DNA of 64,000 nt from Leishmania donovani (GCF_000227135.1 NC_018256.1:189969-253968), one strand, 5' to 3'. Positions 51,141 to 62,654 are shown, counted from the stretch's first letter. Numbers and translations are program-made. The notes: generated from the sequence alone by a model not told the origin.

Positions 51141-54016
51141 TCGTGTGTCAGGGGGAGGGAAGAGAAAAAGTGCCTCCGTGAAGGTGCGGTGTTTGCGTGC
51201 CACCTCCGTGCCGGCCAAGCCGAGAAAGAAGGGCACCTGGCCGAAGAGCCGGAGAGAGCCGAGTCGGAGAGGAAACCCCCTAAGATGTGCAAGTGGAACG
51301 CAGAAACGTGTCGAAGAAGAGCGAAAACAAATACGGCAAAAAGGAAAAACAGCGAACGGCCGAGAAGCAGATCGCAGTCGCAGAGTCCGAAAAAAAAAAG
51401 GCACGTGCTCGTGGACAAGGCTGCACGGCGCACCTGTACGAGCAGTGGGGTGTGGGGGAGGACTGCTATCGGGGCGAAACAGAGACAGAGCGAGTGGGCG
51501 AGGAGCAGAGGGGCACCGCGCACAAACAAGCAGCAGGAGTGTGAAAGGAAAAAATGGAGAGCACAGGCGCTCTGCAAGTGCCTCACGAACACACCGAAAG
51601 CTTGACTAGCTTCTGAGAGCTTCAGCGCCTGTGTTGCCAGACGATGCCTTGTTAAGGGTTGCGTGTTGGGTGGCAGTCCACTACTTGGGTATATGTGTGT
51701 GTGTAGGTGTGGGGGGTGGGTGGGTGAGTACACACTCAGTGCTGCACTGCGTTCTCCGCTGTTCTTTGTTTTCCCCTCTAGCTTTTGCTTTTTTTTATCG
51801 TCCTCCACTCGCGTTTGCCGATTCGGTTGTTATGGATGAGTTAACCGTGCAAGAGAAGACGAGGGAGGGGGAGGGAATCTTGCGTGTTTGACGGAGCGCT
51901 GCTTCCTTGTTGTATGCCCTGCTCACCTCTCGGAAGGTGGAAGAGGCAGAGGTTTTCGATTGAAAAGCGAGAAGAAACTACAACACCACACAAAAAAAAC
52001 GAGCGGTGCGCAGATGAAACGTCCTGTGTGGGCGCTTCTGTGGTGTGGCAGGGAGAGAGGAGAGGAGGCGGCGAGGGGAGAGAGAAGAGGGGGGAGAGAG
52101 GGGCAAAAAAGAGGGAGTTGAGTGAGCGCTCAGACAGAGGCAGACAACAAACGACAAACGCGGGAGAGATCAACACTCGACAAGAGGGAGACACCGAAAC
52201 GCGTCAAACTGACACACGTAGCCTGCGTCAACCAAAAAAGGGCCAAAAAAAATCGGAGTAAAAGAGGGCAGCAAGCAAGCGGATATCAGCTTTACGTCAG
52301 GAGCACACAACAACAGCCCTCAGAAGACGCGGGGTGGGGGAGAGAGACAGAACGGCACACACACAGACACAATCACCTGCTGAAGCCGAAATAAAGAACG
52401 AGGAGAGGGCAGAGGTCGAAGAAATCCAAAAACGTGATCAAAGGCGGCGTCACCTGCAGTTGAAAGAGTACAATGAAAAAAAAAAAAACGTTAGCAGGAC
52501 TCAATCTCTTTTAGCCGTTTGTTTTTTTCTTTCGGTTGAAGGGGCCGGAAGGGGAGAAGTCGGAGACAAACGCACGGGCCAACGCACACGCCGTCGATCT
52601 ATAGGGCCGAAAAGAATCGCAGCCACAATTCACAGGGCGGAGTGATAAACGGCACAACCAGAAGACTTGGAGAGCGGGAAGCAACAAAAAAAAAAACAAA
52701 GAAGAGAAGGAGGGTAGGGGCACACACTATCACCCACCCTTCAGCTTCCAAACAGAAGCCGCAACAACAACAACAGCAAAAAAAAAGAGGAAACAAGAGA
52801 AAGGCAGAGGAGAGGAGGGGGAGGGGGCGAGACGGCGAGCCGAGCCCAAGACCAAACAAAAACGGGAAAAAAGAGAGTTGCTTTGAAGATGGAAAACCCG
52901 CGAGGAAGTTGATGCGTAAAACCAAACAAAAAAATGGACGTGTTTGGAGGAACACACAGACAAAACAGAGCGATAGCGTACAGCGAAAGAAGTGCTTCCT
53001 AACGGAAAGTACAAAGGAAAGGGGGCAGAAGGATTAGCCCAAGACGCCTTGACACGAATTCGCTGCACTTCCTGTTTTTTTTATTTGTTGTTCGTTTCGC
53101 TCGATGAGTAGTGGGGATGCGTCTGGGGCGTGCCGTTTGTAGGCGGCGTGTATCCTTTATCGTTCGGCGCGCGCTCAGCTAGATCAGAGCGGTGATTGTA
53201 CCGGCACAAGAACACACGAAAACGCCCTCTCGAGTTGCCTTGTTCAAGACACAACGAGGACAACGGCCCAACTCGATGAGCAGAACTTTTGGAAAACAAA
53301 ACGCAAGCTCGGCCAGGCTCTCACGGACACACAGACACGCGAGCAGACGTGTGCCCGAAGAAAAGGAGAAAACGAGAGGAGTCAGGGGGAGGGGGAACGG
53401 GAAAACAAGAGGATCGCAGGGAGAAGCGCGAAAAAAAAAGAATCAAAACAGCCAGAAAGTCGATCCTTCGCGTTCGCGCACGGACACGCTGAGTGAGTGA
53501 GGTCCACCACAAAATGCCACGCAAGACACGGCCTTTTTGTTTTCCGCCCTTCGACTTGGTGCGTTTGCCGTCGTCGGATGTGTGGAGCAACACGCTACCC
53601 GTGCAATGCGTGGGGAGGGGGCAGGGAGTGAGGCAGGGCTAAGCGAGGAGAGAGAGAGGTATATATAGAGGAGTAAGACGAGTAGAAAGACAGAGCTGTG
53701 CTCGCCTTTTATTTTTCTTTCCTAAATTTTCTCTTCGTTCGAAGCCGAAGCGTTACGTCGCCCGTATAGGTGAAGATGTCTGGTGGTGCGCGATCAAGAC
53801 ACTAGAAAAGTAAAACGAAAAGAAAGGCGCTTCGGACTTGATGGGTTAAGTTTGCTATTTTTTTTGGCTTTCGTTCTCTCTCTGCGGGGGCGGTGGCGGG
53901 TGGGGGGGGGGGGCTTGTAGGGCGGTGGTTTGTCTTCGCGGTATCACATCAGCAAGTCGTCTGTGCCAGTATGTCTACCTTCTTTCGCTTTCTTTTTGTG
54001 TGTGTTTGCGCGCGCT

Positions 54017-54052
54017 TGGTTGGTTGGTTGTTTGGTTGGTTGGTTGGTTGGT
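54017..54052. repeat. (GGTT)n tract
   Basis: Nine GG pairs separated by T or TT/TTT on the + strand. It is not telomeric (the Leishmania telomere is TTAGGG). A two-tetrad quadruplex is possible. Confidence 0.85.
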
Positions 54053-55813
54053 GTTTTACAAAGACCCGAAACGAAACGAAACCACAAAAAAAAAAAACAA
54101 CAGAAAGTTGAAAGGCCCACTCCTTCGCCTAGATAGATACAGATGTGTAGATAGAGAATTCTCTTAAGCACCGAGCGCTGCGCAGACCTGAAGCCTAACC
54201 GACTTTGCTCTCACGTTGCTGTTATGTTGTTTTCTTTTTTCCACGTTTGTGTGGCGTCCTTCTGCTTTACATATGTTTTCCCACCTTTCTTTGGTGTGTG
54301 TGTGTGTATGTGTGTCTGATGGTTGTTGTTTGCGGAAAAGGCACAAAGACAAAAGAAAGCACAGAGCGAGAGCGACACGGGAGTGGGCTGGACTAGGCTT
54401 GGTGAAGTTTGTGGAGGGAAACCCTATGGCGTAAAAGTGGGCGCGGACTAGTTGGCGAATCAAACAAAACAAAACAGTAAAGATCAAAAAGAGAGAAAGG
54501 AACGCCTAAAAGGCAAGCGAGCAAAAAAAAAAAAAAGGATGGATGGAGGAAAGACAAGGTAACGGCGCGGAGAGACAGTGTGGCGTCGCCGCTTTCGGGG
54601 AGGGAGAGAAAGAGAGGGTGAGGGTACAGCGGCGTGGGCGCGTATACCGTACCGTCTGTGTATGAGTGTGTGTTGCGTTCTCTTTTGGTTTCGTCCCGTC
54701 CCCTGTGGCTACCTTGTTCGGCCGTTGTTCTTCGCGTCTGTCGTTGCTCCTGACTTGTCGTCGCCTACACCTGAGGGACACAACGAAAAGGCAAAACAGA
54801 CGAGGACGCAAACAGCGAAAGACAGCGAGAGGTCAAGACACCGCAGCACACAGCGCGCGCTCAAGCGACGACAACAACCGTGCGAGTGTGTGTGTGAGAA
54901 GATCTAAACAATAATGAACGAAAAAAAAGTACAGAAGTTGGAGAAGAGCGATTTCTTTTCCATCTGAAGCACGCGCCCGTGCCACGCGTACACACGTCAG
55001 CGCGTGTCAGAGAGGGAGGGAGAGAGAAGCGCACGCGCGCATGTATAAAGGGGTTGATGCATGTATGCGGGGCGAATGCAAGTATGCGGTGACGGCGCAC
55101 GCGCACCAAAACAGAGACGATACGAGAGGATGAAAACAAAAGGAGAGGTAGCGCGGAAGAAAGGGAGAAGAGTGAGTATGTGGCGATGCGAGAATCATTA
55201 TACGCTGTTTTGCGTGCGTGCAGCTGAAGCACAAAGAAAAGGCAACGTGAGGCAGGTGCGTCCTCGCAACTGACCCAGCACGCGAGTGCACCGAGGTGCA
55301 GCACAGTGCGCGTGTCAGCGTGCGCACACGACAAAAAGGCAGGGGGGCGCTGGGTGGCATCAGCACACATGCACAGACACTCGTCTGTGGGTCCAGCCAG
55401 CAAGCCAGCAGCAACTTCCCGCCTCCGTCGTTGCGTGCCGATGAGAGAGGAGGAGGTCCTGGTTTGTGGGGTTAGTGGTCGTTGCGCACGTGCACGGTTC
55501 AGGGATGCAAACGCACATCCACCTGGGCCCCAGCCTGCCCGCTTGCGCGGCTGTTCCTTCCACCGGATGGTGCCTCTGTGTGCGCGCGCAGCGGAGCAGC
55601 TGCCCCACTTTACGCCGTCAAAGCAACAGAGCGCACAGAGAGGGAAAAGGCGAGCGCACACCCCAACAAACCGAAAAGAATGGGACGCTGAAATCCTCAC
55701 CAAGCCTCCACACAGCAGCTCGCAGGGACACACGCGCGCACACGCGCACAGCGGTCCCTCCTGCCGCAAGCATGTTCACAGGAGACGGGTTTTCCTGTCT
55801 GACAGTGTGTGAA

Positions 55814-56233
55814 CTACCGAAAGCGAAGCATCAAGTAGAGCAACATGAAAAACACAATCACGAAGAGCGCCAGCACCCACATGTGCGTGAAGCTTCCCCA
55901 GCCTATCTTGTCTAAGTTCCGCATCGTTTTGCGAAGGGAGTTCTGCGTATTCAGGAAGGAGGTGCGCAGTCGCTCCAGCAGCGCGTTCTGCTCTCGCACC
56001 TCATCGCCCATCTTGGTGAAGCTCTTCTTTGCCCTGCGCATGTCAGACAGCAGCGCCTGCATAAGAGCGTCGTTCTCCTGCTCCTGCAAGGCGTTCGTGT
56101 GCACTGAAGCGGCAGCTGCTGTACCGGGGCGCGCCTGGTAAGGGGCAGGGGAGGAGGACGGTGAGGTAAGTGCGCCATCATCCCCGACGACGCCCTCGCG
56201 GCGGCGGAACAGGGTGCTCTGAGGCTGGATCAT
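55814..56233 (-). CDS. BET1: Bet1-like Qc-SNARE, 139 residues
   Basis: A tail-anchored SNARE. Residues 1-50 are disordered (Pro/Ser/Ala). The SNARE helix spans ~52-110, beginning ENDALMQALLSDM and containing MGDEVREQNALLERL, which aligns with Bet1 IGHEVKTQNKLLAEM; Q82 is the zero-layer glutamine. A C-terminal membrane anchor (~118-136, HMWVLALFVIVFFMLLYLML) ends in RFR. Bet1 family members act in ER-to-Golgi vesicle fusion with syntaxin-5, Bos1/membrin and Sec22/Ykt6 homologues. The length matches human BET1 (~118) plus a short leader. The ATG at 56233 (MIQPQSTLF) is favoured over an upstream in-frame start because a pyrimidine tract with AG (56245-56244) lies in between. Confidence 0.88.
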   Translation of the reverse strand: MIQPQSTLFRRREGVVGDDGALTSPSSSPAPYQARPGTAAAASVHTNALQEQENDALMQALLSDMRRAKKSFTKMGDEVREQNALLERLRTSFLNTQNSLRKTMRNLDKIGWGSFTHMWVLALFVIVFFMLLYLMLRFR

Positions 56234-56931
56234 GGCGCGCTGTCTGGGAAGCAAGCAAGGAGGCTCGATGGTTGTGGTAATCGCGATCGTGGAGCCGGCA
56301 ACAACTCTAGAGAAAATATACATACGCTCTCAAAGAGGCGGGTGAGCTCAGTGAGGGTCGAGAGAGGGCTGGTCCCGTGCCGCCAAACGGTTGTAGCAGC
56401 ACCGCCAGCAGGCCTATAAGTGGCGGGGGCGGTGGTGACAGCGGAGCAGATGAAAAGGTGGCCCGATGCTATGAGCAGGGTGTGCGTGTGTGCGCGCTTT
56501 CGTGTTCGTATGCATGTACGGGTGCGTGTGGAGCTCCATCGACGTTGCTCCAGCACGTGTTCCCCCGCAAGCTTCTTCCGACACGCACGCCGGCATCGGG
56601 TTGCAGATGAAGAATGGGAAAAGAAAAGGGCAGTAGAGGAGAGAGATGCAGAGAAGCGGAGGCGATAGGTGCCGCGGCACCTACGCACAGATTGCATGCA
56701 CATTCTGCGTTTTCTTTTTTTTTTTTACACAGACGCGCGTAAAAAGACGCGCTGTGGAAGCGGTCATGTTCAGGTGACGCGTCACGCTGCCGAAAAGTCG
56801 GTGTCTTCTCTGCAGACCTGTCGGCACTGCCTTCCTGCGGATGAGCCGGCTGGCGTAGCTCCCTCCTTTGAGTGCTGCTGCTGAGTGTTACGTTTGTGCG
56901 TCACGGTGGCCAAAAGCCCACCCCCACCCAC
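56234..56931 (-). other. 700-nt spacer between the Bet1-like and aprataxin genes
   Basis: It includes the Bet1-like acceptor (AG at 56245-56244 after CCTCCTTGCTTGCTTCCC on the minus strand) and a poly-T run near 56716-56726. No gene is seen. Confidence 0.5.
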
Positions 56932-57726
56932 CTACGACGATTTCTCCACGGCTTTGTTCTGCGGGCAGCTCTGGATGTGAGACTTCATAGCGGGCACGCT
57001 CGGCAGTGCGGTGCCGCACCACAGGCACTTCATGTCCTGCTCCTCCATCTGTCGAAGGCGAGTGACATCCTGGTTCAGCGTCACGCGGCCGTGCTGCTCC
57101 AGGTCTTCCAAGACGCGGTAGCCCGTGAGGAAGAAGAAGGTGGCGAAGCTGTTGTAGTGCTTCTTGTTCTTGAGACAAGGACTGTCCAGATCCGTAGACA
57201 GCACGTGCAGGTGCAGCATGGGCAACGAGGGAAGCGCGTGGAATCCCGCAATAAACCGGCGCGCCGTGTAGGTGTGGGGAACCACCGTCTTTAAGTAGCG
57301 AACGTACTCATCCCCCACGTGCAGCATGTGGCGCAGCAGTGGGATGTCCTTCTTGGTGAGGGCGTTGAGGGACTGTAGGCGGAGGTCCAGTGGCATGACC
57401 AGGCAGTGAACCATCGATTTGGGGAATGCATCGTTCACAAGCACGCAGACGTCGTCCTTGTAGAGGAGGGAGCTGCCGGCGGCCTGCTTGGTCTCGCCAG
57501 GGCTCAGAAGCGGGTATGGCTTGAAGGCGGCGGCTTGGATAGGCGGCTCCGTCGTCGACAACGTCGAGGAGAGTGCCGGCGTCGGCGCAACCACCGTGTT
57601 GGCAGACTTCTGCGCCTTCTTGACAACGTTGATGAGAAAGGGTAACCTGGTGCGAGGTTCGCTGCCGACGGAGGCCGCCGCCGTTCGGCGCACCGCCGCG
57701 CCGGCCAGCACCGGTGAGGCCTGCAT
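56932..57726 (-). CDS. APTX: Aprataxin-like DNA-adenylate hydrolase, 264 residues
   Basis: Aprataxin removes AMP from abortive 5'-adenylated DNA ends left by ligases. The HIT domain spans ~85-200: SSLLYKDDVCVLVNDAFPKS, HCLVMPLD, GFHALPSLPMLHLHVLSTD and DSPCLKNKKHYNSF. The last block is diagnostic of aprataxin. Active-site H163, H172 (nucleophile) and H174 are present; the first His of the H-x-H-x-H motif is M170 here. A C-terminal zinc finger, CLWC-x12-H-x3-C (C234, C237, H250, C254), is C2HC rather than the C2H2 of human APTX. There is no FHA domain. Residues 1-60 are basic/polar and could target the nucleus or the mitochondrion (ARRTAAAS-like start, inference). The ATG at 57726 (MQASPVLAG) is preferred to upstream frame because a tract and AG lie at 57790-57732. 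Confidence 0.92.
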   Translation of the reverse strand: MQASPVLAGAAVRRTAAASVGSEPRTRLPFLINVVKKAQKSANTVVAPTPALSSTLSTTEPPIQAAAFKPYPLLSPGETKQAAGSSLLYKDDVCVLVNDAFPKSMVHCLVMPLDLRLQSLNALTKKDIPLLRHMLHVGDEYVRYLKTVVPHTYTARRFIAGFHALPSLPMLHLHVLSTDLDSPCLKNKKHYNSFATFFFLTGYRVLEDLEQHGRVTLNQDVTRLRQMEEQDMKCLWCGTALPSVPAMKSHIQSCPQNKAVEKSS

Positions 57727-58691
57727 GTGGTCTTTATCGGCGGGTAGGAAAGGTGCGCACGCGGTGGACGGGGTGTATGAGAGAGAAAAGGGGACACACG
57801 ATGAACGGCGACGCCCGGTTGTGCTCTGTGGTGGTGGATTTCCTCCCCAAACATGCACACACACTCGTCGTTGAATCTATGCAGTCGTGAAGGTGTGCGT
57901 GGGTGCGTGGGTGTGGGCTAGTGGCGCTCGGGCGCCCGATGAACCGGCTGCCGTGCGCCGCGAGAGGGTCTATGAAGTATTTCGTCGAAGCAGCCTCGCG
58001 TGTGTGGGCCACCGATCAAGAATAAAGAGGTGAGGCGCAGAGAAGGAGAAGACACGAACACGCGTCAAGGCAACGACGACAGCGCTCTGTGACGAAGTCC
58101 AGCACCTCAAAAAGATAACGGAGGAAGCGAAGCAGCCCCTCCTCCCTGCACAAGCGCGTGCACCACATACATGTCGCCTGCGCATGCACGATCTGCTGGA
58201 GCCTGCCAACGACTCCTCCGCAAACATCTTCTTACCTTGAAGCCTGCATTCGTGTTGCTCCCTTTCATCCGCTAAGTGCGTCCAAACAAAAACAAACATG
58301 CACAGTCGACCCAGCAGAGAGGGAGGGGGCCCCCTCTTCCCTCGGCGGTTTGCCGACTGATGCCCCGTCGCAGTTCGCTGCTGCCGCTGCCTCTGGAGGC
58401 CATGAGTCAGCGTCACCCCATGCACAGAACACAAACAAGCAGAAGAAAGTGAAGGCGGAGGCAAGGGTCAGTGAAGTTCAAGCGGAGGTGCGCTTGTGCG
58501 CGGCCCCGGAGAGAAGAGGGGAGGAAGGGGGTAAGGCAGCATTAGAAAAACGAAGGGCATCAGCAACGGTGCGCGGCGGCCGCGAGCATGACACGTGCTT
58601 TGCCGCCCCCACCACCGCCACGCATCGCCTGTATGCATGGCACACGCGCATGCCGTGCATGCGTGAGGCGCATCCACGCCGTTGCTCTCAC
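57727..58691 (-). other. 965-nt spacer, no gene
   Basis: It holds the aprataxin leader, with AG at 57733-57732 six nt upstream of the ATG after a pyrimidine-rich stretch, and the 3' UTR of the phosphate-carrier gene. ORFs on both strands lack domains. Confidence 0.5.
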
Positions 58692-60821
58692 TTACGTGCA
58701 GAGCAGCGACGACACCACCCACATCGACACGCCCGTTGTCAGGGCGCTGATGAGAAGGGTCACGACCCACCCCGTCACGACCTTCGTAACGATGCCCCAC
58801 GACACACCGCCCAGCTTGGCGTCCAGCACACCGCAGCCAATCGCGGCGCCGACCTGCGCCTGCGAGAGTGAGACGGGAATGCCGATGCCCGTCAGCACCA
58901 TCGTAACGAGGGTGCCGCCGATCTGGATGCACCATCCTCGCGCCGGCGTCACGGTTACCAGCTCCATCCCTACCGTCTTCATGAGACTCGCGCCGAGGCC
59001 GAACATGCCGATCGCAATGCCCATCATTGCCGGCAGCATCGACCACTGCGAGCTGAGTCCAGGTTCCTGCAACTCGTGGTTCGTGAAGGCATCGTAAAGT
59101 ATGATGAAGGCCGAGGTGGCATTGGCGCCAGCCACCGCGCCGTGGACAAAACTGGATATGCTTCCCGCCACCACCTGCAGGCCAGTGAAGAGGTACTCGG
59201 CGCGCGGGTTGAAGGGCTTGATGAGGATACCTCCAAAGCGAATGGGCTGCATTGGGTGGTCCATGGCCCAGTCCTCCTCGCCAAACTCGTCCTCGCTGTG
59301 CACCAACGCGGGGGAGTACGGAATCGGCACTAGCCCCCGTTCCCCCCTGCAAGTCGCTGATACCGGCTTCGTGCTCTCCGTGCTGCCGTACGTCGTCGCA
59401 CCCGCCGACTGCACCTGCTGTGCTTTGTGGCATTCGCGATCAGACGAGGCAACGTGGCATCCGGAAAGGTGATGTGCATCCTTGGCGCCACGCTGGATAA
59501 GCGCCGCGGCTGTGGCAAATGACTCGGTGTGCGTCTGTAATGTGGGCGAGTGCCCGCGGGTGTGCACGGGTGCCAGACGTACCATGCCACCCTGTCGTAC
59601 AAAGGAGCTGTCCGAGGCGGAGATGGAGGAGAGTACAAACGAGGCGTTCTGGTGCAGCGGAGTCGGCGTGGGGGTGCGGGAGTGCGTCGGGCAGCCGTAA
59701 GTGGAGCTGCTCTTAGAGCTCCCGTGATCTGCAGCGCCGTCGTTGCGACGGTCAAGCGAGAGAGAGTCAAGCGTGCACGCAGGAGCAGGGTTATCTGGCA
59801 GCGAGGGCGGCGGCAGCGCCACAGCTGCCGGCACGGCCACCGGAGCCGTGTCCGTCTCACCAGCAGGCGGCTGGTGCTGGTAGTGAGGTCGCGGGGGCTG
59901 CCTTCCTGCCGAGACGGGCGCCGTCGCACTCACGTCGCCTCTTGGCTTGAAGAAAGACAGGTCTTTCAGGTCATCCAGCGCCAAGCTGTCTTCCATGTTC
60001 ACCAGCTCCGTGCGCAGCGCCTCGCTCTCCCACACAAATGACCGCGCGCTCATCGCGGCCGCCGCTACCTGCGGGAACACCCACACCTTCGCCACCCAGC
60101 AGAAGAGGAGTATGAGAGCAAGCAGGATGACGTACTGTACGTGAAGCGGGACGTTCTGAGCAAGCGTCTGCGACATGATCGGCGGCTGCTCGAGGACAAT
60201 GAAGAAGAAGTCCACCAGCAGGGATGCGAGCAGGCAGTGCGGCAGGACGGCCAGGGCGAGCTCAAAGGAACGACCCTTCACCTTGAAGATGTCGCGCCGC
60301 ATGAGGTAAAACAGAAGCGCTGTCACGCCGCCCGCAGCTATCGGTGCCGCGAGCCATGAGATCACCACCGCGACCACCCCGCTCGGTTTGACGTACGTAA
60401 GCCCACCCGTGGCGAAGAGCGCAAAGCCGAGAATAGACCCGACAACTGTGTGCGTGATGGACACCGGCAGACCGAACACCGCCGACAAGTACAGCCACAG
60501 CGCCGCGGCGAAGCTGGCACACGTCATGCCGATCACCACAACATCCTTGTTTTGCGAAAACAGCACCGGGTCAACGATGCCGCTACGGATGGTATTGCTC
60601 ACATGACCGCCCATGAAGGCAGCGCCCAGTAGCTCGAACACGGTGCAGTAGATGATCGCCTGCTTCATGTTGAGAGAGCCGCTGCCCACCACCATCGCAA
60701 AGTTGGCGGAAAGGTCGTTCGCGCCTATGCCGACGCCGCACAGGAAGGAGAGTAGCGTGCACATGCACACCAGCGGGAGTGTGGTGTTCACATCCAGCTT
60801 GCAAGTGGAAAGGGTTCCCAT
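58692..60821 (-). CDS. PiT/PHO4-family inorganic phosphate transporter, 709 residues
   Basis: PiT carriers (Pho89, SLC20) import phosphate with Na+ or H+ across the plasma membrane and consist of two inverted half-repeats. The first half (residues ~15-255) has about seven TM helices and the PiT signature GIGANDLSANFAMVVGSG (~31-48; N35, D36), plus LPVSITHTVVGSILGFAL (~118-135). A long polar loop (~255-520) rich in Ser/Pro/His separates the halves. The second half (~540-709) has SFVHGAVAGANATSAF where other PiTs have FAHGSNDVANATGP, so the Asn-Asp pair is lost; the later IPVSLSQAQVGAAIGCG block is conserved. The ATG at 60821 (MGTLSTCKL) is chosen because AG at 60828-60827 lies between it and an upstream in-frame start. 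A divergent member; transport activity is uncertain. Confidence 0.88.
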   Translation of the reverse strand: MGTLSTCKLDVNTTLPLVCMCTLLSFLCGVGIGANDLSANFAMVVGSGSLNMKQAIIYCTVFELLGAAFMGGHVSNTIRSGIVDPVLFSQNKDVVVIGMTCASFAAALWLYLSAVFGLPVSITHTVVGSILGFALFATGGLTYVKPSGVVAVVISWLAAPIAAGGVTALLFYLMRRDIFKVKGRSFELALAVLPHCLLASLLVDFFFIVLEQPPIMSQTLAQNVPLHVQYVILLALILLFCWVAKVWVFPQVAAAAMSARSFVWESEALRTELVNMEDSLALDDLKDLSFFKPRGDVSATAPVSAGRQPPRPHYQHQPPAGETDTAPVAVPAAVALPPPSLPDNPAPACTLDSLSLDRRNDGAADHGSSKSSSTYGCPTHSRTPTPTPLHQNASFVLSSISASDSSFVRQGGMVRLAPVHTRGHSPTLQTHTESFATAAALIQRGAKDAHHLSGCHVASSDRECHKAQQVQSAGATTYGSTESTKPVSATCRGERGLVPIPYSPALVHSEDEFGEEDWAMDHPMQPIRFGGILIKPFNPRAEYLFTGLQVVAGSISSFVHGAVAGANATSAFIILYDAFTNHELQEPGLSSQWSMLPAMMGIAIGMFGLGASLMKTVGMELVTVTPARGWCIQIGGTLVTMVLTGIGIPVSLSQAQVGAAIGCGVLDAKLGGVSWGIVTKVVTGWVVTLLISALTTGVSMWVVSSLLCT

Positions 60822-62654
60822 GAAGCCTGTCCGCAGCAAGTGCGGCGAAGGACAGAAACCACGAGATGATACAGTCAAAGGCGGTGTGAGAGAGGCGCGC
60901 AAAGACACCGACACGAGAATCGATCCAAATTCCGTGACTTCACCAAAGCCCAGAAAACAAATTTATCTAATAGACAGATAGATAGGCGTGTGTATGTACG
61001 TGTTGATACCGACTAAGAAGGAATGCCGGGCAAGGCCGATGAATTTTCAAATGCGGGTTGTGTGTGCGTGTGCGTGTGCGTGCGGCGTGGTCGATGCTGC
61101 ACAGGAAAAATGGTTGATGCGTCCAGGGTTGTGCGTCTGTGCGCGTGTCCGTCTGAGTGTGCTTGGATTGCTGGGAGGGGGGTGCTCGGCTTGCGACACA
61201 CGCACGAGCGGAGAGAGTCAGAAACGACGCCGTGGAGGAGGAGGAGGAGGGGAAGGAGGGGCGCACCGCCACGAGTCCGCTACAACTCAAATGTGCAGCA
61301 TTCAATGCGGCACGGGGGAAAAGCGGGAAGAACGGATAGCGCAACGCCGATAGGACACGGTGGAAGGACACGAAAGCAGAGGCCGATGTGAGTGGCGTCC
61401 CTTCTTGCGCGTACGTGAGAAGAGCGGGCGCGCGGGTGCGTGTCTGCGGGCGGGTATGGCGCAGAAAGCCATGGCACACAACCAAGGCGAAGGAAAGGAG
61501 GGAATAGCCAGCAGGAAGCAAGAGAAATGAGGGGGGAGAAGGATTAGCTGGGGTCGAGACACAGATGGAGTGGCGTGATGAACAAGTGAGCTCTGAGAGT
61601 CAGCTAGCGCCAGGTGCGCGCCTTCCATTCCAACTGCTTGAGTCTTGCCTTGTGTGTTTGCGTGCACACCTAACCATACATAGGCGCAAGGCACTTGATG
61701 AGTATGTGCCTTTCGCGACAGTGTTGCAATCCTGTGCTCACTGAGTCGCTGTAGGTGCTGGCAACTGATGTGGTCGTTTGGCCGCCGGGGCGTTCTGCCT
61801 CGCTCAACCGCGAAAGCAGGCATGTGGGATGCAGCCCACTGTTCCCTTCCTCTGTCGCGCTGTTCTCCCTTTCACAGTATCGATCACCACATCATCATGA
61901 GCGCGCGCACCGCAGCGAAGAAAAGAAGTAGCAAGGAAAGAGGCATGAGACACACACGCACACGCACGCACTGCAGTCCACTCACTGATCCCTCGTTGCA
62001 TCGCAACGGTGATCGTGCGGAGAGTGAGGAGGGCGGAATATCCATGAGCTCTTACGCTCAAAGTGCTCGCGCGCGCGTGTGCGTGTGCGCAGCGGTGCAT
62101 GAATCAACGCAAAGAGAAGTCGTGCGGCAGCAACAGGCGGTTGTGTGTCGGTTGATGAGATACGGGGAGGCGGGCGGGCGTCCGTAGCCATGCCTAGCTT
62201 TTGCCTTCTCATCCACCATTCGGTCCGCACGACCCACGACCCACGTCATCCCCGTCATGGGATGCCGAGCAGCGGCCCTTCCTGGCTGAATCTTTTCCTT
62301 CTCTTCCCTATGTACATACTAAGCTCGAGCACACAAGCATAAAAGAAAGAAATGAATTTACATGTTGCCGCCAACCCCCGCCTCTGCCGCTGCCTCCGCC
62401 GGCATGTGCTGGCATGCGCTGGCCCTGCCCCACCCGCTCCCTTCGGCGCATGCGAGTTGCACGTGGAAGACGGGAGTGGAAGGGTAGCACATGTGTGCAC
62501 ACGTGCCAAGCAAGAGAGAAACGGAGAAAGTCGAGCGACAAGAGGCTTGAGAGCGCGCACCGAGGAGAGCACGCTGGTCTGCCCTGTCTCCAAACATCTG
62601 CCGCGCCTCCTCGCCCAGCGTGGAAGCACCTCATCGCCGTCAAAGCCGCCCTCA
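60822..62654 (-). other. 1.8-kb spacer, no gene
   Basis: It holds the leader of the PiT gene and the 3' UTR of the radial spoke gene. It contains a CTATC/GATA-like stretch near 60967-60985 and TG-rich patches. No credible ORF. Confidence 0.5.

Larger units (their letters stand above)
51000..55813 (-). other. 4.8-kb spacer without a gene
   Basis: Strongly purine-rich on the + strand from ~51.2 to 53.5 kb (long A and GA runs), then mixed, with (GGTT)n and TG microsatellites. Many ORFs exist in both directions, but all are Lys/Arg/Glu-rich (plus) or Phe/Ser/Leu/Cys-rich (minus) readings of biased sequence. It holds the ABCA leader and the 3' UTR of the Bet1-like gene. Confidence 0.5.

Noticed and set aside
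54017..54052. Possible telomere-like repeat
   Set aside because: The unit is GGTT, not TTAGGG, and it is flanked by ordinary spacer sequence.
54861..55769. Minus-strand frame of 302 codons downstream of the ABCA leader
   Set aside because: Cys/Ser/Leu/Arg-rich reading of pyrimidine-rich spacer, no domain, no plausible start context.
60822..60914. 31-residue N-terminal extension of the phosphate carrier
   Set aside because: An AG acceptor-like site lies between the two possible starts and PiT homology begins after the ATG at 60821.
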